Below, in pieces: positions 16,100 to 25,047 of a stretch of DNA of 45,778 nt (its first letter is position 1; every line of letters begins with the position of its first letter). The translations under genes were made by a program, and so were the position numbers. The notes beneath the pieces were generated by a model. That model saw only the letters and a program-made list of their open reading frames with translations, was not told the origin of the DNA and searched no databases. This stretch comes from Clostridiaceae bacterium (GTDB lineage Bacteria; Bacillota; Clostridia; Acetivibrionales; DTU013), in the NCBI GenBank assembly GCA_012519745.1, contig JAAYPO010000027.1, positions 1 to 45,778 of the forward strand, written 5' to 3'.

Positions 16100-16696
16100 G
16101 TGGATTCTTCTTTTTTTGTTCACGAATCCAGCTATATAGACGAACCCTGCATCATAGGCACCAATACAAAGATATGGCATTTCTGCCATGTGATGAGCCC
16201 ATGTGTTATCGGTGAGGACTGCAATATCGGTCAGAATGTTGTAGTATCTCCATACGTGAAAATCGGCAACCGATGTAAAATACAAAACAATGTTTCGCTA
16301 TATACAGGTGTTACTTGTGAAGACGATGTTTTTCTGGGTCCATCCTGCGTATTTACTAATGTGATCAATCCTCGGTCTGCCATTGACAGAAAGAGTGAAT
16401 ACAGACCGACCATCATAAAAAAAGGCGCATCCATCGGGGCAAACGCCACCATTGTCTGCGGCCACACCATCGGATGTCATGCCTTTATCGGCGCCGGCAG
16501 CGTGGTTACAAAGGATGTGCCGGATTTTGCGCTGGTGATGGGAAATCCGGCAAGGTTGTCGGGTTGGATGTGCATCTGCGGTGAGAAGCTCCGGTTTGAG
16601 GACAGCAACAATGCTGTCTGTCCAAAATGCAGCCGGTATTATTTAAAAGAGGGAAATACCGTAACCTGCATAACAGATGACACTTATCTACACTGA
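16100..16696 (+). CDS. WbpD/WlbB-like 3-amino-sugar N-acetyltransferase with zinc-ribbon tail
   Basis: A 198-residue left-handed beta-helix acetyltransferase. The match to the WbpD/WlbB/QdtC kind is strong: TKIWHFCHVM, IGQNVVVSPYVKIGNRCKIQ, FLGPSCVFTNVINPRS, KKGASIGANATIVCG and GAGSVVTKDVPDFALVMGNPA. These enzymes acetylate the 3-amino group of a UDP- or dTDP-sugar. After GWMCICGEKL a C-x-C ... CPKC pair (residues ~155-180) forms a likely zinc ribbon, not present in the Pseudomonas enzyme. The start codon is GTG with AGGAGG ten bases upstream. It is co-transcribed with the aminotransferase before it. Confidence 0.88.
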   Translation: MDSSFFVHESSYIDEPCIIGTNTKIWHFCHVMSPCVIGEDCNIGQNVVVSPYVKIGNRCKIQNNVSLYTGVTCEDDVFLGPSCVFTNVINPRSAIDRKSEYRPTIIKKGASIGANATIVCGHTIGCHAFIGAGSVVTKDVPDFALVMGNPARLSGWMCICGEKLRFEDSNNAVCPKCSRYYLKEGNTVTCITDDTYLH

Positions 16697-16708
16697 GCCT
16701 GCTGTACT

Positions 16709-16924
16709 TTATATTCTCGCATGTGGATTTTGATACTGGCCGTGATTTTGTGTTTTTGATCCAAATTGAATAGAAAACTGCGGACATCTGTGTAGACAGC
16801 CCAAGCACATTGAACACGTACCTTTCACCCACACAGGCCGACGCGATTTGATCTCGATAGCATTATCAGGACACTTTTCTGCACACAGTCCGCATCCCTG
16901 CTCCTGATATTCAAGTTGGGGCAA
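16709..16924 (-). pseudogene. remnant of an EFR1-family (flavodoxin-ferredoxin) protein, C-terminal part only
   Basis: About 70 codons read GCGLCAEKCPDNAIEIK and CSMCLGCLHRCPQFSIQFG, two 4Fe-4S motifs, followed by KTQNHGQYQNP. This is how EFR1-family flavodoxin-ferredoxin fusions end. The ~180-residue flavodoxin part is missing. The frame opens only at a TTG without a ribosome binding site, 17 bp from the stop of the beta-galactosidase gene. I read it as the tail of a gene that lost its 5' end when neighbouring DNA arrived. A small free ferredoxin is possible but less likely. Confidence 0.7.
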
Positions 16925-16941
16925 AAAAATTATGAAAAAGA

Positions 16942-19900
16942 CTATCTTCCAAATAAGATCCTGCCTTGAAAAACAAACTCTGTTTCGTTAAATTGATATT
17001 GTTCTTTCAGATCAGGCCCACAAGAGGCCGACCCAATACCATTTTGCTTGTAATCAAGGCACAGGAGCGTGCACCCGGATTCGACCAGCTCATAATTGTG
17101 CTTCTTGTTCCCCAGTTCTTCCTGAGTATAATGGGAGGCATTAAATGAAAACCCACTATCCGAGGTAATCTCGATCCTGTCCTCTCCATTGGAGATCCTC
17201 AGATATTCTGTACCGAAATGGCTTCCATTTTCCTGAGGCCGGATATAATCCTCGTGCATCCTGGTCACAGTATCTGTGAAACGGCCAAGATACGATGCCT
17301 GACATTTATCAATATAGCTCTCATAGGGGCCATAACCGAAATATGTCACTTCCTCAAGTTCCTTCGCCAGGAACAATCTCAGGCCAAAGCGCGGTAGCAT
17401 TGGGAATACCGGGTCCTTTTTACACGAGATATGGAATTCCACACCCCCTGATGCATCTATCGAAAAAATCGCCTGAATATCCAGTATTCGTTGTATGAAA
17501 ACCGCAGACAGGCTCAAAACAGAACGAATAACAACCTTGCCCTGTACCTGTTCAACAAAGGTTTCATAAACCCTGACCCGAGCGCGATCATACCCCGCCT
17601 TCAGCCAGGTATCCTTCAGCCGGCCATCATTGTCTGTCAACGCCCGCCAGATGTTATATTCCATTGGCTCCTTCAAAAATGATTTGTTCCTGTAATTCAA
17701 CTGCTGGAAATTTCCTGTCAGCTTACTGAATGAATATTCAAATTTATTGCCTTTCACGATAATCCCGGTATCTGTCTGTCGATAACAAAGCATTTCAACA
17801 TCATGCTGACTGACTGTACTCTTCTCAGTCCAATCAATAGGCGCCTTCTGGATCTCGAATTGCTCATATCCCAGAACATGCCCTGTTTTTACCATCGGAG
17901 TTTTTTCCTTTTGTAAATAAATCAGTCGGACATGGAAAATACCATCATCCGGGATTCTGTAATCGATTTTCACATCGGCATAAGATCTTGGCCTCACAGA
18001 TGGTATGTCTATAAATCCGGTTTCGATCACATCGCCATTCCTTGTGAGCTCATACCGGATCTTCACAAAATCCGCCAAATCAACAAAATCGAGTTTATTC
18101 TCCAATCTGAATTTTCCGGTCTGCCCATCCAGCAGTTTTGCTCTGACCGGTCTTATGACGTTTTTATACTCAAGAAGTCCCGTATGGACACGGCGATCCG
18201 GATAAACCAGCCCATCCATGCAAAAATTGCCGGAATGGGGAAACTCCTTGAAGTCACCGCCATAAAAATACTTCTCCCTGCCTTCGATGGTCTTTCCCAT
18301 ATAGATCGCATGATCGCACCATTCCCATACGAAGCCTCCGCAAATACGGTCTTCCCGATAGATAAGCTTCATGTAATCCTCGGCATCTCCCGGACCATTC
18401 CCCATGGCGTGGATATATTCACACAGGATATAGGGCTTTTTGTTTTGGGGATCCTGCAAGTAGGCTTCGATGGTCTCCGTTGTATCATACATTTTGCTGT
18501 AAACATCAAGCATGGTCCCATCATTGATGTGTCCGCCTGTCTGATGACAAAACCCTTCATAATGGACCAGCCTTGTGGAGTCGTATTCCTTCACCCATCG
18601 CCCTGCGTCCTCGAAAGCCGGTCCATATCCCGCTTCATTTCCCAATGACCAGAAAATCACTGAAGCATTGTTTTTATCACGGATCACGTTCCTCTGCACC
18701 CTGTCCAGTATGGGCTGATGAAACCTCTCATCCTGTGCCAGTAAGCCGTATGTCTCGCCATATCCTCCGCCGAAAATGCTGACACAGCTATGACATTCCA
18801 CATCCGATTCACTGATCACATAAAAGCCATATTCGCTGCACAGCTGGACAAACCACGGCGCATTTGGATAATGACTTGTCCGGACAGCATTGATATTGTG
18901 TTCCTTCATTAAAGTAAGATCCCTGATTGCCTGCTCTCTGCTTATCGTATATCCTGTGACCGGATCGCTGTCGTGACGGTTGACACCTTTAAATTTAACT
19001 TTGGTGTTATTTATATACACTATACCTTCCCTTATCTCAATTTTTCGTATTCCAACCTTTTGAACGATCCTCTCGTCGGGGCATTCCAGGATCAATGTAT
19101 AAAGAACCGGCTGTTCTGCATTCCACAATATCGGATCATTCATTTCAAGCTTTAACTGCTCACCTTCCTGATAAAAAATACCGACCTCATTCCCCGACGG
19201 ATCCTCCAATACACCATTCACCGGCAGCCATTGGTCTAAAAACTCCAGATCGACACGTACTTCAGCCCTTTTACAAGTATCATCCACAATTGTTTTTACA
19301 AAGTAGTCCCTTATGTGCTGCAATGGACGTAAAAGTATATAAACATCCCTGAAGATCCCGGACATCCGGAACTTGTCCTGATCCTCCAAATAGCTGCCGT
19401 CACACCATTTCAGCACCAGAACCGCCAGAACATTATCACCTTCAACAGTAAACGGGGATATATCAAATTCTGACGTTGAATGAGATACCTGACTGTATCC
19501 GACAAAATCACCGTTCACCCAAACATAGAAACATGAGTCAACTCCTTCGAAGTTGAGGTATTGTTTATAACCCTGCTGCACCTTCGTTATCGTAAACCGC
19601 CTGATATATGCGCCACATGGATTATTTGTCGGCACATAGGGCGGATCGAATGGGAAAGGATACTCTACATTTGTATATTGATGCCTATCATAACCCTGTG
19701 TCTGCCAGCAGGATGGAACCGGGATCTTTTTAAAACTGCTGAAATCAAAGTCAGGCTGGAAAAAGTCTTCCGGTACCTGATACAGATTCTCAAAGTATGA
19801 AAACTCCCATGACCCATTAAGAACTATCTGCCTTTCGGAGAGATCACCAGAAACAGGGTTTCTCTTCCGGTCAGGAGGATATGGGATGTAATAGGCCCTG

Positions 19901-19959
19901 TTGTCCATTGTTCCGATGTGAAGTGATTTTGTATCTTCATAATAGTTGACAAGTTTCAT
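16942..19959 (-). CDS. beta-galactosidase, glycoside hydrolase family 2 (LacZ type)
   Basis: A 1005-residue five-domain LacZ-like enzyme. It has an N-terminal jelly roll (LNGSWEFSYFENLYQVPEDF, IPVPSCWQTQGYDRHQYTN), then immunoglobulin-like domains. The TIM barrel carries GVNRHDSDPVTGY, the acid/base E442 in SLGNEAGYGPA and the nucleophile E514 in ILCEYIHAMGNGPG. A large C-terminal beta domain follows (GYGPYESYIDK). It hydrolyses terminal beta-galactosides in the cytoplasm; there is no signal peptide. No transporter or regulator is adjacent. There is no ribosome binding site near ATG 19959, and the only good one (AAGGAG) lies some 50 bp upstream. A sigma-A-like TTGAAA-N16-TAGTAT sits near 20060-20090. 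Confidence 0.93.
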   Translation of the reverse strand: MKLVNYYEDTKSLHIGTMDNRAYYIPYPPDRKRNPVSGDLSERQIVLNGSWEFSYFENLYQVPEDFFQPDFDFSSFKKIPVPSCWQTQGYDRHQYTNVEYPFPFDPPYVPTNNPCGAYIRRFTITKVQQGYKQYLNFEGVDSCFYVWVNGDFVGYSQVSHSTSEFDISPFTVEGDNVLAVLVLKWCDGSYLEDQDKFRMSGIFRDVYILLRPLQHIRDYFVKTIVDDTCKRAEVRVDLEFLDQWLPVNGVLEDPSGNEVGIFYQEGEQLKLEMNDPILWNAEQPVLYTLILECPDERIVQKVGIRKIEIREGIVYINNTKVKFKGVNRHDSDPVTGYTISREQAIRDLTLMKEHNINAVRTSHYPNAPWFVQLCSEYGFYVISESDVECHSCVSIFGGGYGETYGLLAQDERFHQPILDRVQRNVIRDKNNASVIFWSLGNEAGYGPAFEDAGRWVKEYDSTRLVHYEGFCHQTGGHINDGTMLDVYSKMYDTTETIEAYLQDPQNKKPYILCEYIHAMGNGPGDAEDYMKLIYREDRICGGFVWEWCDHAIYMGKTIEGREKYFYGGDFKEFPHSGNFCMDGLVYPDRRVHTGLLEYKNVIRPVRAKLLDGQTGKFRLENKLDFVDLADFVKIRYELTRNGDVIETGFIDIPSVRPRSYADVKIDYRIPDDGIFHVRLIYLQKEKTPMVKTGHVLGYEQFEIQKAPIDWTEKSTVSQHDVEMLCYRQTDTGIIVKGNKFEYSFSKLTGNFQQLNYRNKSFLKEPMEYNIWRALTDNDGRLKDTWLKAGYDRARVRVYETFVEQVQGKVVIRSVLSLSAVFIQRILDIQAIFSIDASGGVEFHISCKKDPVFPMLPRFGLRLFLAKELEEVTYFGYGPYESYIDKCQASYLGRFTDTVTRMHEDYIRPQENGSHFGTEYLRISNGEDRIEITSDSGFSFNASHYTQEELGNKKHNYELVESGCTLLCLDYKQNGIGSASCGPDLKEQYQFNETEFVFQGRILFGR

Positions 19960-20106
19960 TTTAAAATCAGCATCTGCTGCAACAATTAGTTGATTGGATG
20001 CTTACTCCTTCTTCCAGTTTCCATTACTTGAATTACAGTTCTCTTTCTATACTATCAAAACCTTCATCAGTTTCAACAAAAATTAAAAGCCAGCTTCTGA
20101 AAAATC

Positions 20107-20134
20107 ACTGATGTCCGGTCAGAAGCATATTATG
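20107..20134 (+). promoter_or_regulatory. sigma-K-like promoter for the WbpB-like dehydrogenase gene
   Basis: AC at 20107-20108, a 17-base spacer, then CATATTATG at 20126-20134. The -10 differs from CATAnnnTA only at the last base. The identical CATATTATG also lies upstream of the genes starting at 29671 and 38057. The site is about 37 bp before the start codon. Confidence 0.55.
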
Positions 20135-20171
20135 TAGCGTTATGTAAATTATAGAATTACGGTGATCAATA

Positions 20172-21287
20172 ATGACTAGTCAAAAAATCAAATTCGGCCT
20201 GGTTGGATGCGGAAGGATATCCAGCCGGCATATTGCAGCGCTGGCTGCATTCCGTGAAAACGCAGTTTTGACATGTGTATGCGACCTCATCGCCGACAGA
20301 GCAGCGATAAAAGCCGCCGAGTATATAAGGGAAGCGTCCTGCAGAGGCAAAGGAAGTATAATGAAGCCGCGGATATATCTGAATCTGGACGATATGCTGG
20401 AGAATGAGGATATTGATGTGCTTTCCATCTGCACGCCTAGCGGGCTGCATCCCATACATGGTATAAAGGCGGCCGGAAAGCACATCCATGTATTGACTGA
20501 AAAGCCAATGGGTATCGATTTGCCATCCGCCGACAAACTGATAAAGGCATGTGAGGAAAATGAGGTCCGGCTGTTTGTAATGATGCAAAACAGACTCAAC
20601 AGTACCGTCCGGTTACTGAAGCGTTCAATGGATAAAGGCCGTTTCGGCAGGATCCACATGCTTTTGTCCAACGTTCTGTGGCAGCGGCCCCAAAGCTATT
20701 ATGATCAGGCACCCTGGAGGGGCACATGGGAAATGGACGGGGGAGCCTTCTGCAATCAGGCGATACATTATGTCGACATGCTGCAATGGCTTGGAGGTCC
20801 TGTCGAAACTGCTGCTGCCCTGACAGGGACACTTGGAAGACAGATCGAAGCAGAAGACACAGGTTCTGCAGTTATTCGTTATAAAAGCGGCGCCATCGGA
20901 AGCCTTAATGTCACGATGCTGACCTTTCCCAGGAATGTCGAGGGAAGCATTTCAGTTCTCGGTGAAAAAGGAACCGTCAAGATTGGCGGTATGGCATTGA
21001 ACCGGATCGAAAAATGGGAATTTGAAACTTCAGATGATGATGATCTGCTGGCAGCCGAATCATGCTATGAGCCTGCAGATGTTTATGGTTACGGTCATAC
21101 GGCCTACTATTCCAATGTGCTGGATGTCCTGGGAGGAAAGGCCGAACCCTGTGCCGACGGACCGGAGGGACGCAAATCTCTTGAGCTTGTTTGTGCCATA
21201 TATCGCTCGGCCAGAGAAGGCGAAGTGGTTTTTCTGCCTGATGATAGTATCAATCACATTGACAGCAGCATATATATGACTAGGTAA
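20172..21287 (+). CDS. Gfo/Idh/MocA oxidoreductase, WbpB/WlbA-like sugar-nucleotide 3-dehydrogenase
   Basis: A 371-residue NAD(P)-dependent oxidoreductase. The dinucleotide site is FGLVGCGRISSRHIAAL. EKPM (active-site lysine) and MQNRLNSTVRLLKRSMD follow. The substrate domain has QRPQSYYDQAPWRGTWEMDG and GGAFCNQAIHYVDMLQWLGG, which closely resemble WlbA/WbpB. Those enzymes oxidise UDP-GlcNAcA at C3, and the GnnA type uses UDP-GlcNAc. It is the expected first step for the WbpE-like (14897) and WbpD-like (16100) enzymes, although the beta-galactosidase gene lies between them. The glycosyltransferase paralogue C follows after 88 bp on the same strand. Confidence 0.87.
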   Translation: MTSQKIKFGLVGCGRISSRHIAALAAFRENAVLTCVCDLIADRAAIKAAEYIREASCRGKGSIMKPRIYLNLDDMLENEDIDVLSICTPSGLHPIHGIKAAGKHIHVLTEKPMGIDLPSADKLIKACEENEVRLFVMMQNRLNSTVRLLKRSMDKGRFGRIHMLLSNVLWQRPQSYYDQAPWRGTWEMDGGAFCNQAIHYVDMLQWLGGPVETAAALTGTLGRQIEAEDTGSAVIRYKSGAIGSLNVTMLTFPRNVEGSISVLGEKGTVKIGGMALNRIEKWEFETSDDDDLLAAESCYEPADVYGYGHTAYYSNVLDVLGGKAEPCADGPEGRKSLELVCAIYRSAREGEVVFLPDDSINHIDSSIYMTR

Positions 21288-21375
21288 ACACATTATGTAT
21301 ACAAATAACCTAATTCTTATGAGCAGATCAAATTGCCAAAGCAACATAAAATATTAAAGAAAGAAGGACTGATAA

Positions 21376-22293
21376 ATGACTCCTCCATTTGTTAATTTCA
21401 CCGCGTTCAACAGACTTGGTCTGACGGCACAAAGCCTCAAATCCATTCTCGATACGCCGGATGAGTTCGAAATGCATATCATCGACAGCAATTCGACGGA
21501 TGATACATGGGAGTATCTGCAAACTGTCAAAGATCCAAGGATAAAATCCATGCTGAAACTGCCCGTCAATGCGGGGCCTATCCCGGCGCTGAATCTCAAC
21601 CTCACAAAAAGAAGGCCCGATCAGTATTTTTTCAACATTGACAGCGATGTGGTCGTTAAGACACGGGACTGGATCAAACGCTTCATGAAGGTTTTCAGGG
21701 CTTTCCCTGAAGTCGGCCTGCTGGGTGTTCAAAGAGTTGCCCCCTATATCCCCATATATACGGAGGTCATACCGAAGGTAAAGGGTGATGCATGTTACCT
21801 GGAGCTGAAAAACGGCAATGTGGATGTCATCCTTGACTTCGTTCATGGATGCTTTATGTGCATGCGTCCCGAACTGATCGAAAAAATTGGCTACTGGAGC
21901 GAGGAAACCTGTTGGGGAGACGCCGAGCTGACACCGAGAGTGATGCATTATACCAAATTTAAAACCGGATATATGAGCGATCCGAACAAAGTCCCGCTGA
22001 TCGACATTGGAATGGACCAGGAAATCAGCTGTAATAAATGTCTTGCCAGGGGTGTATGCAAGTTCAATAAAACCACTGAAACATGCTTCACTATCCGTAC
22101 AAGAAGATACCAGAACGAATCCTTTGTGAACAAATTCAAATGGAAGTATCTGGAGTTTTTCAAGGAGCTGGAGCAGGGGAAAAGGACTGCCAGGTGCGGG
22201 TCGATATATGATCCTGCCTCAACAGCCAATCATGTATATAACAGGGAATGGGCCCTGGAGAACATGAACTACTACATCCAAAACAGCAACTAA
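21376..22293 (+). CDS. family 2 glycosyltransferase with C-terminal Cys cluster, paralogue C
   Basis: A 305-residue third member of the group. It has FVNFTAFNRLGLTAQSL, DSNSTDDTWEYL, the DSD triad in NIDSDVVVKTRDW, and VHGCFMCMRPELIEKIGYWS. The cysteine cluster C219-x2-C222-x5-C228-x8-C237 and the RYQNESFVNKFKWKYLEFF segment match paralogue A more closely than B. It is probably co-transcribed with the dehydrogenase upstream. Its separation from the other two copies by 11 kb of sugar genes suggests that each transferase is tied to one sugar-nucleotide supply. Confidence 0.87.
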   Translation: MTPPFVNFTAFNRLGLTAQSLKSILDTPDEFEMHIIDSNSTDDTWEYLQTVKDPRIKSMLKLPVNAGPIPALNLNLTKRRPDQYFFNIDSDVVVKTRDWIKRFMKVFRAFPEVGLLGVQRVAPYIPIYTEVIPKVKGDACYLELKNGNVDVILDFVHGCFMCMRPELIEKIGYWSEETCWGDAELTPRVMHYTKFKTGYMSDPNKVPLIDIGMDQEISCNKCLARGVCKFNKTTETCFTIRTRRYQNESFVNKFKWKYLEFFKELEQGKRTARCGSIYDPASTANHVYNREWALENMNYYIQNSN

Positions 22294-22298
22294 ATACA

Positions 22299-22328
22299 GG
22301 GGCAGGAGATGTCACATTTCCTGCCCGA
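22299..22328. terminator. hairpin between convergent genes
   Basis: GGGGCAGGA (22301-22309) pairs with TCCTGCCC (22319-22326). There is no clear T-run. The position between the stops of the glycosyltransferase and the ACP gene supports a terminator role. Confidence 0.45.
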
Positions 22329-22352
22329 AACCTTACTGGCAGATCAGCCTCG

Positions 22353-22583
22353 TTAATTCTTTCGTTTGATTTGGATCATCTGATAAATATCTCCCAGATT
22401 TTCAAATTCGACAGCTTCATCCATTGAAAATTCGACTCCGTATTTTCCCTCCAGTTCGCCAATGATCATCCAGTGATTCAGCGAATCCCATTCAGGCATT
22501 GTGGCTGCCGTTGAATCCTCCTTCAAAAGAGCCGGATCTATCTTCAGCAGACCGGCAACAAAGTTCACGAATTCCGCATCCAT
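22353..22583 (-). CDS. acyl carrier protein
   Basis: A 76-residue acidic four-helix carrier. The phosphopantetheine serine is S34 in EWDSLNHW, a form typical of carriers that partner FkbH enzymes rather than of fatty-acid ACP (DSLD). It is the last gene of a minus-strand operon (MaoC, SDR, FkbH, ACP), 6 bp after fkbH, and should carry the acyl group that those enzymes make and modify. Confidence 0.9.
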   Translation of the reverse strand: MDAEFVNFVAGLLKIDPALLKEDSTAATMPEWDSLNHWMIIGELEGKYGVEFSMDEAVEFENLGDIYQMIQIKRKN

Positions 22584-22589
22584 GATTCC

Positions 22590-24269
22590 TCAATCCTCCC
22601 CTGTCAGGATCCGTATATGTTCAATTCTGAAAATCTCCTGCCCCGGATCCAGTTCAAAAACAGAGCACCTTTCATCCGATCTCACCGGCTTGAAGCCGGC
22701 CTTTTTATAGAATCCTTCATTTGCCCTGTTTTTTTGTGTCGGTATATACTCCGCAAAAACCCTCTGTATATTCTTTTTCTCCCGTAAATATCGAATTACC
22801 TCACCAAGAAAGGCATATTCCACATCCCGGCCAAGCACTCTGCAGCTCAAAAGAAATGTGTCCAGCCAGGCCGTGTCCTCCTCCGGCCTTGCTATACAGC
22901 ACCCGGTGATACCATTGTCCCCAAACCTGTCGGTCACGGAACAACAGAGAATACAATAATTACCATCTTCGGTCATTTGCCTGAGCTGTGATAAAAGATA
23001 CCGTCTCGTCGTCATATTGAATTGGTTGGTTTTCAATGTCAGCTGAGATACTCTCGGAAGCATGAAGTCATTGGCCGGAACTACCTCCATGACCATTGCC
23101 AGGCCGGTAAGAAAATCCTTCAGATTACCCGCCTGTGTAAGGTAATATGCCCGCTCCCTGTTCTGTGCCGCCATTTCATTCCGCCGCCTGTCCTCCTCCG
23201 TGATCTGCAGCATTTCAAACAGCGGCAGGGTCCGTAAGGTATCGCCATAGGCGGCAGCATCAGCAGGTACATCAACTACGGTTACCTCGGGAAGAATACT
23301 TTTTATAAGCTCCCTTTCAACAGGATTATCATCAAAAAACACCAGACTGTCTGTTCCGATATTGAGCTCCGAAGCGATCTCCTTCAGATTTGTCGCTTTA
23401 TCCGCCCAATTGATACGCATGGCGGCAAAATGCTTCTCTCTGAGCAGCATGTGAGGATGCTTGTTTATGATCTCCAGTGCGTCCTCCGGATTGTTCCTGC
23501 TGGCTGCGGCAATGAAAATACCCCTCCGGTAAAGATTGAGCACCTCCTGTTGGAAATCGTAATAACATCTTCCCTTTCCCGTCACATCCAGACACACGCC
23601 TTCCAGACCGTCTTCTGCGGCAATGCCGCCCCAAAGCGTATTGTCCAGGTCCAGTACAAGGCACTTCTTATTCATTGAAAGCATGGGCAGGATGTACCGC
23701 ATATATTCTCCCGCCAGTCTTTTCGATGCAGCCAGGGACATGGCGCAGCCGGCGAGGTAATACATTTTATTGTCCAGCATTTCTTTCTGTCCTATCAGCG
23801 AGCAGAACCCATCAAAGTCATAAACATATACATCCTCCAGCTTCAGGACAGCACTCTCCAGTTCGAGATTCGTCTGCGTAATACGGCGTTTGAGTCCGGA
23901 TTCAAGACGGTTGTCCTGTATCCCTAACGGAACATGGTAGGGGATCATAAAATTGTTCAAAATGATTTTCGTACCGCAATATTGCCTTATTCTGCCCAAC
24001 AGGGACATAATATTGCCGGCAATATCCTCCGGCAGCCGGAAGTCCTTAGTAAATAATATCCGGCTGTCGAGAAGCAAAATGGTCAGGTCCGGCATAAAGG
24101 CATAAAATCTGCTTTCCGGATCCATTATCTGTTGAATGTACTGATTGTATGGCGCATTATAAACCTTAGTGCCTATACCCGCCCGGGCGCTTTCCTCCCG
24201 CAGCGCCATCCCGATATATTCCGTGGTAAAATTGCCGAGAAGGGCTATTCTAAAATCCGATTTGTTCAA
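22590..24269 (-). CDS. FkbH-like protein (HAD subfamily IIIC) with N-terminal SGNH-like and C-terminal acyltransferase-like domains
   Basis: A 559-residue protein. The central HAD domain has D207 and D209 in LVLDLDNTLWGG, AASRNNPEDAL and VFFDDNPVERELI. FkbH proteins take 1,3-bisphosphoglycerate and load a glyceryl unit on an ACP after dephosphorylation. Residues 1-~190 look like the SGNH-like domain found in full-length family members (RIALLGNFTTEYIGMAL, FMPDLTILLLDSR). Residues ~410-555 resemble a GNAT-type domain (YCILCCSVTDRFGDNGITGC, EYIPTQKNRANEGFYKKAGF). The first codon overlaps the end of the SDR gene by four bases (ATGA). The adjacent ACP is the obvious partner. Confidence 0.9.
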   Translation of the reverse strand: MNKSDFRIALLGNFTTEYIGMALREESARAGIGTKVYNAPYNQYIQQIMDPESRFYAFMPDLTILLLDSRILFTKDFRLPEDIAGNIMSLLGRIRQYCGTKIILNNFMIPYHVPLGIQDNRLESGLKRRITQTNLELESAVLKLEDVYVYDFDGFCSLIGQKEMLDNKMYYLAGCAMSLAASKRLAGEYMRYILPMLSMNKKCLVLDLDNTLWGGIAAEDGLEGVCLDVTGKGRCYYDFQQEVLNLYRRGIFIAAASRNNPEDALEIINKHPHMLLREKHFAAMRINWADKATNLKEIASELNIGTDSLVFFDDNPVERELIKSILPEVTVVDVPADAAAYGDTLRTLPLFEMLQITEEDRRRNEMAAQNRERAYYLTQAGNLKDFLTGLAMVMEVVPANDFMLPRVSQLTLKTNQFNMTTRRYLLSQLRQMTEDGNYCILCCSVTDRFGDNGITGCCIARPEEDTAWLDTFLLSCRVLGRDVEYAFLGEVIRYLREKKNIQRVFAEYIPTQKNRANEGFYKKAGFKPVRSDERCSVFELDPGQEIFRIEHIRILTGED

Positions 24270-25012
24270 AAAGCTTCTCCTCCATTCACCGGTATGTTTG
24301 CACCGCTGATAAATGACGCACTGTCAGATATCAGAAAGTGCACTGCATCAGCAACATCCGAGGGCGTCGTCATTCTTTTCATCGGGTGCGTGGCCGCATA
24401 TGCCTGCATATATTTTCGGGGCAAATGGCCAGTAAGGTCTGTATCCATCATCCCGGGCGATATGGCATTTACATTTATGCCGTATCCGGAAAGCTCAACT
24501 GCTGCCGACTTGGTCATCCCAAGAAGGGCATACTTGGCGGTAATATAGAAGGAGAGCTTAGGAGGCGGCAGATTCAGCACATACGAGGACAGTATGTTGA
24601 TGATCCTTCCTGAGCCCTGCTCTTTCATTATACTTGCCGCTTCCCTGATATGGAGAAAGGCCCCCTTCACATTCGTATCGATCAGATCCTGATACATGCT
24701 CCAGTCAGCCTTCATTAGCTCGCATGGCAGGAATGGGCTGCATGCATTATTTATAAGAGCGTCCAGTCTCCCGCTCCGGGAGCGTATAATATCGTAGCAG
24801 GCCTTTATGCTGTCCTCATCTCTCTGTTCGCATAATATACCGTGCACCCACTCCGGATGAAATTTCTGCACCATGCCGGTTTGCTCCCCGCCGGAAGGCT
24901 GATGAACAAAGGTATAGTATATTTCGTTATCGTTTTCAGACGCCAGCCTTTCAACTATGGAAGAACCCAAACCTCTGCTTCCGCCTGTAACAAGAATCAC
25001 TTTACCGCTCAT
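24266..25012 (-). CDS. short-chain dehydrogenase/reductase, 3-oxoacyl-ACP reductase-like
   Basis: A 248-residue classical SDR. It has the cofactor loop TGGSRGLGSS at the N-terminus, NNA at ~88-90, the catalytic S142/S143 and YITAK (Y156, K160), and the C-terminal ASFISGANIPVNGG typical of FabG-like enzymes. It probably reduces or oxidises an ACP-bound 3-oxo/3-hydroxy acyl group. It sits between maoC-like and fkbH-like genes in one operon, with a four-base overlap downstream. Action on a sugar instead of an acyl chain cannot be excluded. Confidence 0.9.
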   Translation of the reverse strand: MSGKVILVTGGSRGLGSSIVERLASENDNEIYYTFVHQPSGGEQTGMVQKFHPEWVHGILCEQRDEDSIKACYDIIRSRSGRLDALINNACSPFLPCELMKADWSMYQDLIDTNVKGAFLHIREAASIMKEQGSGRIINILSSYVLNLPPPKLSFYITAKYALLGMTKSAAVELSGYGINVNAISPGMMDTDLTGHLPRKYMQAYAATHPMKRMTTPSDVADAVHFLISDSASFISGANIPVNGGEAF

Positions 25013-25047
25013 ATCCGGCAGCTCAACTCCTCATCCCGGCATTCAGA

